Shown: positions 16,464 to 26,502 of the stretch, in pieces
How positions within the stretch are numbered: position 1 is the first letter of the stretch
Layout of the letters: each line of letters opens with the position of its first letter
Assembly (NCBI GenBank): GCA_016708585.1
Contig: JADJFK010000006.1
Span: 62,001-126,000 of the forward strand
Direction: 5' to 3'
Length of the DNA stretch: 64,000 nt
DNA from: Sulfuritalea sp.
GTDB taxonomy: Bacteria > Pseudomonadota > Gammaproteobacteria > Burkholderiales > Rhodocyclaceae
Program-made: the position numbers and the translations under genes
Notes under the pieces: model-generated
What the model saw: only the letters and a program-made list of their open reading frames with translations
What the model was told of the DNA's origin: nothing
Database searches by the model: none

Positions 16464-17687
16464 ATGAGTGACACCGCCGCAAACCTGCGCGCGCAATTTC
16501 CGCTGCTGGCGGCAGCGCCTGAACTGCATTACCTCGACAGCGCGGCCACGGCCCAGATCCACCGTGCGGCCCTCGACGCAGTGGTGAGCCACGAAACCAC
16601 CCGTCGCGCCAATGTCATGCGCGGCACCTATCGCCTCGCCGAAGCCGCCGACCTTGCTTACGAGCAGGCGCGGCAGAGTGCGGCGCGCTTCCTCAATGCC
16701 GGTTCGGCCGGGGAGATCGTGTTCACCCCGGGCGCGACGGCATCGCTCAATCTTGTCGCCCATGCCTTCGGCAGCACGCTCAAAGCCGGCGACCGCGTGT
16801 TGGTCTCGGTCGCCGAGCATCACAGCAATTTCGTCCCCTGGCAGATGCTGCGCGATCGCTGCGGCATCGAGTTGGCGCCGATACCGGTCGGTGCCGACGG
16901 GCGGCTCGATCTGACACGCCTGTCCGAACTCATGGGCGATCGCTGCCGCCTCGTCGCCGTCACGCAATGCTCCAACGTCACCGGCGCGTGGACCGACGTC
17001 GCCACCATCGTCGCCGCGGCGCGCAAGGTGGGGGCGAAAGTGCTGCTCGACGGCGCGCAGGCGGTGCAGCACGGGCCGCAGGATGTGCGCGCAATGGACA
17101 TCGATTTCTACGCCTTCTCCGGCCACAAATGTTTCGGCCCCGGCGGCGTCGGCGTGCTCTGGGGCAGGGCGGAAGCGCTGGCGCGGATGCCGCCCTTCCT
17201 CGGCGGCGGCGGCATGATCGCCGAGGTGACGCCCGAAGCCAGCACCTGGGCCGCGCCGCCGCAACGCTTCGAAGCAGGCACGCCGCCCATCGCCCAGGCC
17301 ATCGGCCTCGCCGCCGCGCTGGACTGGATGATGACGCTGGACTGGACCGCCATCCGCGAGCGCGAAGATGCGCTGTGCCAGCAATTGATCGAAGGCCTTG
17401 CCCGCATCCCGGGCCTGCGCCTGCTCGGACCGCAGCATGCGCATCATTGTGAAGCGCGCGCGCCCATCGTCTCCTTCGACATACCCGACCTGCATCCGCA
17501 CGACATCTGCCAGGTGCTCGATGCGCAAAACCTGGCGCTGCGCGGCGGCCACCATTGCGCGCAGCCATTGCTGGCCGCGTTGGGCGCGGAGGCCTGCACC
17601 CGCGCCAGCATCGCGCTCTACAACGGCGAGGCCGACATCGAGGCGCTGCTGGCCGGTCTCGACCGGGCACGCCGGGAGCTGGCATGA
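16464..17687 (+). CDS. sufS: SufS-type cysteine desulfurase
   Basis: A 407-residue class V PLP enzyme. The PLP Lys222 lies in FSGHKCFGPGG. The catalytic Cys365 lies in RGGHHCAQPL, the group II (SufS) signature. It moves sulfur from cysteine onto its own Cys as a persulfide, for transfer to the SufU protein encoded next with an ATGA overlap. Eight bases separate it from the MoeA-MocA gene. In this operon the sulfur may go to Fe-S clusters of the hydroxylase, to the terminal Mo=S ligand through XdhC, or both. The last point is inference. Confidence 0.9.
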   Translation: MSDTAANLRAQFPLLAAAPELHYLDSAATAQIHRAALDAVVSHETTRRANVMRGTYRLAEAADLAYEQARQSAARFLNAGSAGEIVFTPGATASLNLVAHAFGSTLKAGDRVLVSVAEHHSNFVPWQMLRDRCGIELAPIPVGADGRLDLTRLSELMGDRCRLVAVTQCSNVTGAWTDVATIVAAARKVGAKVLLDGAQAVQHGPQDVRAMDIDFYAFSGHKCFGPGGVGVLWGRAEALARMPPFLGGGGMIAEVTPEASTWAAPPQRFEAGTPPIAQAIGLAAALDWMMTLDWTAIREREDALCQQLIEGLARIPGLRLLGPQHAHHCEARAPIVSFDIPDLHPHDICQVLDAQNLALRGGHHCAQPLLAALGAEACTRASIALYNGEADIEALLAGLDRARRELA

Positions 17688-18166
17688 ACAGCGGCGATTC
17701 GCTCTACCAGGACGCCATCAAGCAGTTCGCCCAGGCCGCCCACGGCCACGGCACACTGGAAAACGCCACGGGCGAGGCGAAGCTGAACAACCCGCTGTGC
17801 GGCGACCGCGTGCGCATGCAGGTCGCACTCGATGCCGGGCGCATCGCCGCCATCGCCCACGAGACCAAGGGCTGCCTGCTGTGCCGGGCGGCGGCCTCGC
17901 TGCTCGGCGCGCGCGCGGCGGGGATGGATTCCGCCGCGGTCGAAGCCGTCAGCGACGAACTCGACGCCATGCTCAAGGGCGCCGCGCCGGCCCCCGCGGC
18001 ATGGCCCGAACTGGCGATGTTCGTCCCGGCGCGCGCCCACGCCAGCCGGCACCGCTGCGTGCTGCTGCCGTTTCGCGCGTTGATCGACGCCTTGAAAGCT
18101 GCGAGTCCGGAAGTTCGAAGGGACGCACCGCGCGGCGCTGGCGACACGGCGAATACCACCGGATAG
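17684..18166 (+). CDS. sufU: SufU-like iron-sulfur scaffold/sulfur acceptor
   Basis: A 160-residue NifU/SufU-fold protein. Conserved cysteines are C39 (NPLCGDR), C64 and C67 (GCLLC) and C125 (HRCVLLPF), the zinc/persulfide site of SufU. It partners the overlapping sufS. The last 20 or so residues (after ALKAASPEVR) are not conserved and are encoded partly by a truncated copy of the dispersed repeat (18134-18152), so the C-terminus may have been extended by repeat insertion. Confidence 0.87.
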   Translation: MNSGDSLYQDAIKQFAQAAHGHGTLENATGEAKLNNPLCGDRVRMQVALDAGRIAAIAHETKGCLLCRAAASLLGARAAGMDSAAVEAVSDELDAMLKGAAPAPAAWPELAMFVPARAHASRHRCVLLPFRALIDALKAASPEVRRDAPRGAGDTANTTG

Positions 18167-18189
18167 CATGGAGAAACTTGACGTGTCCA

Positions 18190-18771
18190 ATGAACTCGAA
18201 CGAACCCGAACGCGAACTCGAACGCGAACTCGTGCATACGCGGCAGATCACCTGCCGCGCCTTTCGCCTGAAGAACGGCTGGTTCGAAATCGAAGCCACG
18301 CTGAGCGACGAAAAGGGCCAGCGGGTGGATTTCCGTTCGCGACCGCCGGTGCAGCCGGGCGCCCGCATGCACAGCATGTCGCTGGTGCTGACCATAGACG
18401 CCGATTTCCTGATCCGCGACGTGCGGGCGGCGACGCTGACCGCGCCCTGGACCATGTGCGGCGGCACCGACGATGCCTACCGCAAACTGATCGGCCTGCG
18501 CATCGGTTCCGGCTTTACGCAACAGATGAAGCAGCGCGTCGGCGGCATCGAAGGCTGCACCCACGTCACCGAACTGGTGGCGCAGGCGGCCAACACCTAC
18601 ATGCAGGCTTCATGGCCCGACCGCATCGCGCGGCAGATGGCGGTGGCCGCCGACCCGCGCCAATGGCCGGACCAGAGCGCGTTGGGCTTCGTCAACCATT
18701 GTTATGCCTGGCGCCAGGATGGCGAGACGCTGGCGCAGGAGTATCCGGAGCTGGTGCCGCCGAAGAAATAG
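18190..18771 (+). CDS. DUF2889 protein
   Basis: A 193-residue protein of the DUF2889 family (TRQITCRAFRLKNGWFEIEA at the start; APWTMCGGTDDAY and IEGCTHVTELV in the middle, with conserved Cys and His). The family often accompanies aromatic or acyl-CoA catabolic genes; no biochemical role is known to me. The start is placed at 18190, just before a short direct repeat (12-base unit, two copies) encoding EREL-EREL. It follows sufU by 23 bases on the same strand and closes the operon. It ends 21 bases before the convergent dehydrogenase gene ends. Confidence 0.8.
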   Translation: MNSNEPERELERELVHTRQITCRAFRLKNGWFEIEATLSDEKGQRVDFRSRPPVQPGARMHSMSLVLTIDADFLIRDVRAATLTAPWTMCGGTDDAYRKLIGLRIGSGFTQQMKQRVGGIEGCTHVTELVAQAANTYMQASWPDRIARQMAVAADPRQWPDQSALGFVNHCYAWRQDGETLAQEYPELVPPKK

Positions 18772-18792
18772 CGGCCGGACCGAAGCCCGCCG

Positions 18793-20805
18793 CTATTTTG
18801 TCCTGCTGAAATCCGCCGGACGCTTTTCCTTGAACGACGTGATGCCTTCGCGGGCGGCTTCGGTGCACGCGGAGCGGCCGAAGGCCCGGTAGCCGGCTTC
18901 GAGGGCGGCGGCGAAACTCGGCGCGGCGGCGGCCTCGCGGATGGCCTGCTCCATGATCTCGATGCATTCGCGGCTGAGTACCTGGCCACCGGCGCTGCGA
19001 GCTTCCGCCGGCTCGATGCCGACGGCCACCGGCGCATCGCCGATCGGCGCGATGTTGTTCGCGAGTTCGCGCACCCGCGCCGCCGCCATCGCGATCAGCG
19101 ACGGGTAATCATCGGCGAGGCCGCTGACGATCCCCAGTTCGTGGGCGCGCGCCGCCTTGAGGCGTTCGGCCTGGCGCAGCATGGCGTTGAAGGTCGCCGT
19201 CGCATGCGGCCAGCGCCGGTAGGGCACCACCATGGCACCGATGCCGGGGACGATGCCGAGGGTCACTTCGGGCAGCTGCAGCCAGGCGCGCTTCAGCGCC
19301 ACGATGGCGTGGCAGCGCATCGCCAGTTCGAGGCCGCCGCCCAGCGCCATGCCGTTCAAGGCTGCCACCACCGGTTTTTTCATCTGATCGAGATGCACCA
19401 GCAGGCGCGAGCAATCGCGGGCGTATTGCGCCGAGGCCGGGGCATCGCCCAGCATGTCGACGAAGCGGCCGATGTCGGCCCCGGCGCAGAAGGCGCGCGT
19501 GCCGTAGCCGGTGATCACGAAGCCCTTTACTTCGGGTTTTTGCTCGAAGCGGCGGATGACGGACAGGATCTCGTCGTTCATCTCGTCATGCAGCGCATTC
19601 ATGGCTTCCGGCCGGCGCAGGGTGATGACTTTGACGCCGTCCAGGTCATCGACCAGGATGTGGCGCAGGAAGCCCTGGTAGGCGGCGAAGGGCCGCTGCG
19701 GCATCGGCATGCCGCGGCGCTCCTCGCGCAGGCGCATCAGGGCGCGGCCGCTGGTCGGCTCGCCCAGGTTGCGCATCAGGTCGAGCGGGCCGTGCTTGAA
19801 ACCCAGCGCCAGCCGGCAGCCGAGGTCGAGGTCGGCCGGATCGCCGATCTTGCGGTCGACGATGTCCACGCTTTGCGAGAACAGGATGCCGAGCAGGCGC
19901 TCGCGGATGGCTTTTGCCGTACCCGCCGCAACGTCGACCTTCCTGCCGGGCGGCACCGTGACCCAGGTGTCGACCGAGCGGAAGATCGGCGCCGGGTCGT
20001 AGTGCGATCCTTCCATCTCGGCCTGTAGCGTGTTGGTCTCGGTGATGATCGGATTGCCGCGCGCGAGGTTCAGCACGAAGAAGGGGCCGGCGTGCACGAA
20101 CTCGGCGGCGACGCTGTCGATTTCGGCGGCGGTGGCGCGGTCGAGCAGCAGCGCGGATTCATTGCACCAGTTGTCGAAAATGCGGTCGAGCATGAAGCAG
20201 GCGACGTCGGCGGTCACCAGCGGCACCTTGCCGGTGATGCAGAATACCCAGCGCAGGTACTCGACCACGGCCGGGTCGGTCTTCTCCCAGGCGATGACTT
20301 CCACCGCCGGATTGCGCCAGGCCGGGGCAAAGAAATGCGTGACCGTGGCGCGTTGCTGGTGCTTCAGGGCGGAAAATATCTGCGCCGCCGGCAGGGAGCT
20401 GGTGTTCGATGTGATCAGGGCGTCGGGGCGCACCACCGCTTCGATCTGGGCGAAGATCTTGCGCTTCAGCGCCAGATTCTCCGTGGCGGCCTCGATCACC
20501 CAGTCGCAGCCGGCGATGTCCGCATAGTCCAGCGTGCCGACCAGGTTGGATGTCACCGCCGCGGCGTCGGCCTCGCTCATCTTGCCCCGGGCCACGGCCT
20601 TCTTCGAGTACTCCTGGAAGCGCAGCAAGGCGCTGTCCACGGCCTTTTGCGAAACATCGACGAGAAACAGTTTCAGCCCGGGCAGCGCGCTCTTGAGGTA
20701 ATAGCCGATGTCGGGGCCGATGGTGCCGGCGCCGATGATGGCGACGGCGCGGGGCAGGGCGCGGGCGGGGGTGGCAAGCAGCGGATTGGCAAGGGCGGCG
20801 GTCAT
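18793..20805 (-). CDS. Fused 3-hydroxyacyl-CoA dehydrogenase/enoyl-CoA hydratase
   Basis: A 670-residue two-domain beta-oxidation enzyme. The dehydrogenase is N-terminal, with NAD motif GAGTIG at 25-30 and the hydroxyacyl-CoA dehydrogenase C-domain to about 400. The crotonase fold follows from about 405, with oxyanion-hole segments FCAGADIGRF and NGMALGGGLELA and the catalytic Glu in LPEVTLGIVPGIGA. This order is the reverse of FadB. Such enzymes process the alicyclic or opened acyl-CoA after aryl-CoA dearomatisation. The start at 20805 lies 12 bases from operator site 3. It probably acts downstream of the hydroxylase and reductase. Confidence 0.88.
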   Translation of the reverse strand: MTAALANPLLATPARALPRAVAIIGAGTIGPDIGYYLKSALPGLKLFLVDVSQKAVDSALLRFQEYSKKAVARGKMSEADAAAVTSNLVGTLDYADIAGCDWVIEAATENLALKRKIFAQIEAVVRPDALITSNTSSLPAAQIFSALKHQQRATVTHFFAPAWRNPAVEVIAWEKTDPAVVEYLRWVFCITGKVPLVTADVACFMLDRIFDNWCNESALLLDRATAAEIDSVAAEFVHAGPFFVLNLARGNPIITETNTLQAEMEGSHYDPAPIFRSVDTWVTVPPGRKVDVAAGTAKAIRERLLGILFSQSVDIVDRKIGDPADLDLGCRLALGFKHGPLDLMRNLGEPTSGRALMRLREERRGMPMPQRPFAAYQGFLRHILVDDLDGVKVITLRRPEAMNALHDEMNDEILSVIRRFEQKPEVKGFVITGYGTRAFCAGADIGRFVDMLGDAPASAQYARDCSRLLVHLDQMKKPVVAALNGMALGGGLELAMRCHAIVALKRAWLQLPEVTLGIVPGIGAMVVPYRRWPHATATFNAMLRQAERLKAARAHELGIVSGLADDYPSLIAMAAARVRELANNIAPIGDAPVAVGIEPAEARSAGGQVLSRECIEIMEQAIREAAAAPSFAAALEAGYRAFGRSACTEAAREGITSFKEKRPADFSRTK

Positions 20806-20816
20806 GGAAACATCCT

Positions 20817-20833
20817 TTGTATGCGGTATACAA
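20817..20833. promoter_or_regulatory. Shared catabolic operator motif, site 3
   Basis: TTGTATGCGGTATACAA, an inverted repeat TTGTAT-N5-ATACAA directly upstream of the fused dehydrogenase/hydratase. It is the most symmetric of the three related sites. The form is reminiscent of GntR-family (FCD) operators. Confidence 0.55.
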
Positions 20834-20865
20834 CGAATTATCCCGCATTGCGGGCCGGCGCACAA

Positions 20866-20891
20866 TCGGCGTTGCGCCGGCGCCGACTTTT
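20866..20891 (-). repeat. Dispersed GTCGGCG repeat, copy 4
   Basis: On the minus strand AAAAGTCGGCGCCGGCG then CAACGCCGA. Intergenic, between the dehydrogenase promoter and the small zinc protein. Confidence 0.65.
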
Positions 20892-20933
20892 CGCGCGGCG
20901 CGGCCGAAACGCGCCTGCCGCGCCCGGCCGGAG

Positions 20934-21173
20934 CTAGCCGGCGGTCAGCCGTTCGGCGTCGAGCCTTGCCTTGACCCGCGCCTGGTGCTCGGCCTTGTTG
21001 GTCATGGTGACGGTCTTGCCGAAGGCGTCGCGCTGCGCGCTGGGGATCTTGGTGGCTTCGATGGACTTGATGCAGCGCCACTTCTTGCCGCCCTTGGTTT
21101 CGATCTGGCGCATTTCCGCGCTGGGATGCTGGCGGCCGCAGTGGTAACAATAGATGTTGGCAGGATGGGACAT
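20934..21173 (-). CDS. Small Cys-containing hypothetical protein
   Basis: A 79-residue basic protein with an N-terminal CYHC knuckle (residues 9-12) and a further Cys in KKWRCIKS, followed by a Lys/Arg/Thr-rich helix (TVTMTNKAEHQARVKARL). It looks like a small zinc-binding, possibly nucleic-acid-binding protein. The family is not recognised. The start at 21173 is the last Met before the Cys pair. It is followed by a dispersed repeat copy. Confidence 0.55.
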   Translation of the reverse strand: MSHPANIYCYHCGRQHPSAEMRQIETKGGKKWRCIKSIEATKIPSAQRDAFGKTVTMTNKAEHQARVKARLDAERLTAG

Positions 21174-21252
21174 GGCTGTATGGGGCGATTGATGGTTTTT
21201 GGACGAAAGATGGTGGAGCGCGCCGTGGCGAAGGCCTCCGGGCGTCAAGCGC

Positions 21253-21660
21253 CTATTTTGCGATTTCCAGAAGTTCCACTTCGAAGATCAGCGTCGAATC
21301 GGGCGGGATGCCGGGCCTGCCGCTGCTGCCGTAGGCCAGGTTGGGCGGGCAGACCAGTTTCGACTTGCCGCCGGCCTTCATGGTCTGCAGGCCCTCGGTC
21401 CAGCAGGGGATGACGCGATTCAGGGGGAAGGAGGCGGGCTGCCCGCGCCCGTAGGAGCTGTCGAATTCCTTGCCGCTGACCAGCGTGCCGCGGTAATGGA
21501 CTTTCACTGTATCGCTTGCCTTGGGGCTGGCGCCGCTGCCCTCCTTGATGCGGGTGATGAAGATGCCGGAGGCGGTCTTTTCTTCCTTCGCTTCGGCTGC
21601 TGCCGCCGGGAGGGCGAGGGCAGCGAGAAGGACGGCGGTGCCTGCGCTGAATTTGTTCAT
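21253..21660 (-). CDS. FKBP-type peptidyl-prolyl isomerase, exported
   Basis: A 135-residue protein with a signal peptide (MNKFSAGTAVLLAALALPAA) and one FKBP domain (VKVHYRGTLVSGKEFDSSYG; GRPGIPPDSTLIFEVELLEI). It catalyses cis-trans isomerisation of X-Pro bonds, here in the periplasm. Active-site aromatic and Asp positions (Y, F, D of YRGTL...FDSS) are present. It stands with two other small genes on the same strand, with no clear operon logic. Confidence 0.92.
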   Translation of the reverse strand: MNKFSAGTAVLLAALALPAAAAEAKEEKTASGIFITRIKEGSGASPKASDTVKVHYRGTLVSGKEFDSSYGRGQPASFPLNRVIPCWTEGLQTMKAGGKSKLVCPPNLAYGSSGRPGIPPDSTLIFEVELLEIAK

Positions 21661-21676
21661 CGGGAGCCTTTTGCGG

Positions 21677-21868
21677 TTACAGGTCGATGCCGACGACATC
21701 GTCGGCATCGAATTCGTCGGGCACGGTGCCGTCACCGAGGCCGGTGACCATGGCGGCCGTGGTTTCGCTCTGCTTGACGAAGTACTCCGCGCTGATCGGG
21801 TCGTAGAAACGCTGGCCGAGGGCGACTTCGCTGAAATTGATGCGGTGGAATCCGGGGTGGGATGTCAT
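21677..21868 (-). CDS. Small hypothetical protein
   Basis: A 63-residue acidic protein, no family recognised. It begins with a His/Phe-rich segment (HPGFHRINFSEVALGQRFYD) and ends with an acidic tail (PDEFDADDVVGIDL). It sits 16 bases upstream of the FKBP gene on the same strand, which favours a real short gene in one transcript. No Cys, signal or membrane segment. Confidence 0.5.
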   Translation of the reverse strand: MTSHPGFHRINFSEVALGQRFYDPISAEYFVKQSETTAAMVTGLGDGTVPDEFDADDVVGIDL

Positions 21869-21930
21869 GGCGAACCGTGGGTGAATTGAACGGGCGGGTT
21901 GGCTGCTTTTCCTTGGTCAGTCCAGAATGC

Positions 21931-21961
21931 AAAAAGCCCAACCGGCAAGCAAGGTCGGGCT
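21931..21961 (-). terminator. Rho-independent terminator after the PhnA-like gene
   Basis: A nine-pair stem, AGCCCGACC with GGTTGGGCT on the minus strand (one G-U pair), is followed by TTTTT. It lies 73 bases past the PhnA-like stop. Confidence 0.65.
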
Positions 21962-22034
21962 GCGCAAACTGGCCGGCATTATACCGGAATTACGAGCCGT
22001 GCCACCCCGGCGCGCCGGGCAGCCGCGCCCTGGC

Positions 22035-22373
22035 TCATGCCTTCTTGACGAACTCCGACTTCAGCGACATCGCGCCGATGCCGTCGATCTTGCAGTCGAT
22101 GTCGTGGTCGCCATCGACCAGGCGGATGTTCTTGACCTTGGTGCCGACCTTGACCACCGAAGACGAGCCCTTGATCTTCAGGTCCTTGATCACCGTGACG
22201 CTGTCGCCATCCCGCAGCACGTTGCCGTTGCTGTCGCGCACCACGCGCGTCTCGTCGGCGCCGGGCGCGGCCTGTTGCGGCCATTCGTGGGCACATTCGG
22301 GGCAGACGTAACTGGCGCCGTCCGCGTAAGCGAACTCCGACGCGCATTGGGGACACGGAGGCAGGGTACTCAT
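22035..22373 (-). CDS. PhnA/YjdM-like zinc-ribbon protein
   Basis: A 112-residue protein. The N-terminal zinc ribbon has CPQC (8-11) and CPEC (24-27). The C-terminal SH3-like domain has the signature VRDSNGNVLRDGDSVTVIKDLKIKG. The family was named after the phn locus but is widespread, and its function is unproven; it has no demonstrated role in phosphonate cleavage. The start is at the Met before STLPPCPQC. It is downstream of the tRNA-Asn terminator on the same strand, so it is transcribed separately. Confidence 0.88.
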   Translation of the reverse strand: MSTLPPCPQCASEFAYADGASYVCPECAHEWPQQAAPGADETRVVRDSNGNVLRDGDSVTVIKDLKIKGSSSVVKVGTKVKNIRLVDGDHDIDCKIDGIGAMSLKSEFVKKA

Positions 22374-22395
22374 GGGGCTCTCGGCAGGGGAAAGC

Positions 22396-22420
22396 AAAAG
22401 GCCATCCCGAAGGATGGCCT
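22396..22420 (-). terminator. Rho-independent terminator after tRNA-Asn
   Basis: Perfect eight-pair stem GGCCATCC/GGATGGCC (22400-22407 with 22412-22419), tetraloop TTCG on the minus strand, then TTTT. It sits 15 bases past the tRNA. Confidence 0.85.
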
Positions 22421-22434
22421 GCTGCATGGAATTC

Positions 22435-22510
22435 TGGCTCCTCGACCTGGGCTCGAACCAGGGACCTACGGATTAACAGTCCGGCGCTCTACCGACTGAG
22501 CTATCGAGGA
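22435..22510 (-). tRNA. tRNA-Asn (GTT)
   Basis: A 76-nucleotide cloverleaf with CCA encoded. The acceptor stem is TCCTCGA/TCGAGGA, the D-arm GCTCAGTCGGTAGAGC, the anticodon loop CTGTTAA with anticodon GTT, and the T-arm CTGGTTCGAGCCCAG. It is followed by a strong terminator. No sign of integration duplicates beside it. Confidence 0.97.
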
Positions 22511-22560
22511 ATATTCAAGAGGCGCGGATTATAGCCGCGCCGGTTTTCGGCCGCAATAGG

Positions 22561-23760
22561 CTATTTCAAAACGGTGGCGATGGCCCTGGCGACGTAGTCG
22601 ATGTTGCGCGTGTTGAGCGCGGCGACGCAGATGCGGCCGGTGCTGACGGCGTAGATGCCGAATTCGTTCTTCAGGCGCTCGACCTGGGCGGCGGAGAGGC
22701 CGGTGTAGCTGAACATGCCGCGCTGCACCTTGATGAAGTCGAAGCCGGTGGCGCCGGCGGCGGTCAGCTTGTCGACCAGGCTGTTGCGCATGGCGCGGAT
22801 GCGGTCGCGCATGCCGGCCAGTTCGTCTTCCCACTGCTGGCGCAGTTCGGGGCTGGAGAGCACGGCGGCCACCACGGCGCCGCCGTGGGTGGGCGGGTTG
22901 GAATAGTTGGTGCGGATCACGCGCTTGACCTGCGACAGCACGCGCGCCGATTCGTCCTTGCCGGCGGTGACGATGGTCAGCGCGCCGACGCGCTCGCCAT
23001 ACAGCGAGAAGGACTTGCTGAAGCTGCTGGAAACCACGAACTGCAGGCCGGAGGCGGCGAACAGGTCGAGCGCGACGGCGTCGGGCTTGATGCCGTCGGC
23101 GAAGCCCTGGTAGGCCATGTCGATGAAGGCGACCAGGTCGCGCTGCTTGACCAGGTCGACGACTTCCTTCCATTGCGCGGCCGAAAGGTCGGCGCCGGTC
23201 GGGTTGTGGCAGCAGGCGTGCAGGACGACGATCGACCTGGCCGGCATCGCGGCCAGCGCCGCCTTCATGCCGGCGAAATCGACGCCGCGCGTGGCGGCAT
23301 CGTAATAGGCGTAGTTCTCGACCGTGAATCCGGCCGATTCGAACAGGGCGCGGTGGTTTTCCCAGCTCGGGTCGCTGATATAGACCTTGGCCTCGGGCAG
23401 CAGGCGCTTCAGGTAGTCGGCGCCGACCTTGAGCGCGCCGGTGCCGCCCAGGCATTCGCAGGTGATGGCGCGGCCGGCGGCGAGCAGTTCGGAATCCTTG
23501 CCGAACAGCAGGCCCTGCACCGCGTTGTTGTAGGCGGGGATGCCTTCGATGGGCTGGTAGCCGCGCGCCGGCTGGGTTTCCAGGCGGGCCTTCTCGGCGG
23601 TCTTGACCGCGCCCAGCAGGGGAATCTTGCCGTCGTCGCCGAAATAGACGCCGACGCCGAGGTTGACCTTGTTCGGGTTGGTGTCGGCATTGAAGGCTTC
23701 GTTGAGGCCCAGGATGGGGTCGCGGGGGGCCATTTCGACGGCGGCGAAGAGAGAGGACAT
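22561..23760 (-). CDS. Class I aromatic/aspartate aminotransferase
   Basis: A 399-residue PLP enzyme of the TyrB/AspC type. The N-terminus MAPRDPILGLNEAF, the segment HNPTGADLSAAQW, the PLP Lys in SSSFSKSFSLYGERVG and the substrate Arg near GRICVAALN are all present. It transfers the amino group between aspartate or aromatic amino acids and 2-oxoglutarate. AspC and TyrB preference cannot be separated by eye. It starts 152 bases from uvrB, divergently, with a dispersed repeat copy in between. Confidence 0.93.
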   Translation of the reverse strand: MSSLFAAVEMAPRDPILGLNEAFNADTNPNKVNLGVGVYFGDDGKIPLLGAVKTAEKARLETQPARGYQPIEGIPAYNNAVQGLLFGKDSELLAAGRAITCECLGGTGALKVGADYLKRLLPEAKVYISDPSWENHRALFESAGFTVENYAYYDAATRGVDFAGMKAALAAMPARSIVVLHACCHNPTGADLSAAQWKEVVDLVKQRDLVAFIDMAYQGFADGIKPDAVALDLFAASGLQFVVSSSFSKSFSLYGERVGALTIVTAGKDESARVLSQVKRVIRTNYSNPPTHGGAVVAAVLSSPELRQQWEDELAGMRDRIRAMRNSLVDKLTAAGATGFDFIKVQRGMFSYTGLSAAQVERLKNEFGIYAVSTGRICVAALNTRNIDYVARAIATVLK

Positions 23761-23785
23761 GAATGCTCCGGGTGCGGGAAAGGTT

Positions 23786-23812
23786 AAAAAGTCGGCGCTG
23801 GCGCTACGGCGA
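23786..23812 (+). repeat. Dispersed GTCGGCG repeat, copy 5
   Basis: AAAAAGTCGGCGCTGGCG then CTACGGCGA, followed by TTTT. It lies in the aminotransferase-uvrB divergent intergenic region, close to the aminotransferase start. Confidence 0.8.
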
Positions 23813-23911
23813 TTTTATGTTGCAGCGCAAAGCGCGCAATAATACCCGAATGCCGGGGCCGGTTTCATCAGGATTTTCCGGGGTTTCCATAAATAAACAA
23901 GCGGGTAGCCT

Positions 23912-25983
<2,072 letters not shown>

Positions 25984-25984
<1 letters not shown>

Positions 25985-26454
25985 TGCCGCGCCGGATACT
26001 TTTCGTCTGCACCGGCAACATCTGCCGCTCGCCGACGGCGGAAGGCGTGGCACGCGGCCTGGTGAAAAAGCTGGGCCTGGAGGAGGCTTTCGAGTTCGAT
26101 TCGGCGGCCACCCACGGCTACCACGTCGGCGACACGCCCGACCCGCGCACCGTCGCCGCGGCGCGGCAGCGCGGCTACGACCTCGCGCACCTGCGGGCGC
26201 GGCGCGTGACGGACTTCGACTTCATCCGCTTCGACCACGTGATCGCCATGGGGCGCGACCATCTGGAATGGCTGCAGCGCGCCTGCCCGCCGCTGTATCA
26301 CGACAAACTCGCCTTGCTGCTGGAGTTCAGCCAGAGTTTCGATGAGGACGAGGTGCCCGATCCCTATTACGGCGGCATGGACGGCTTCGAGCGGGTTCTT
26401 GATCTGGTCGAGGATGCGGTGGAGCAGTTGTTGCTGCGGCTCAAGCAGCGATAA
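25984..26454 (+). CDS. Low-molecular-weight protein-tyrosine phosphatase
   Basis: A 156-residue LMW-PTP. The P-loop CTGNICRS (9-16) has nucleophile Cys9 and Arg15, and the general acid Asp126 is in VPDPYYGG. It hydrolyses phosphotyrosine (or arsenate-type analogues in the wider fold), but the missing redox Cys pattern and the DPYY motif point to phosphatase. It overlaps the uvrB stop by one base, so it is co-transcribed. The physiological target is unknown; a bacterial tyrosine kinase is not in the window. Confidence 0.92.
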
Positions 26455-26480
26455 AAAAACGGGCGCCCGCGGGCGCCCGT
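26453..26480 (-). terminator. Terminator at the end of rne
   Basis: A perfect 22-bp palindrome at 26459-26480 (ten-pair GC stem), followed on the minus strand by TTTTTTT. It overlaps the phosphatase stop codon and may slow transcription from both sides. Confidence 0.85.
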
Positions 26481-26502
26481 CGTCTTGTTGCCGGTGGGAG
26501 AC

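Noticed and set aside
22435..22510. tRNA-Asn as an integration site
   Set aside because: No partial tRNA duplicate, integrase or composition break is found on either side.
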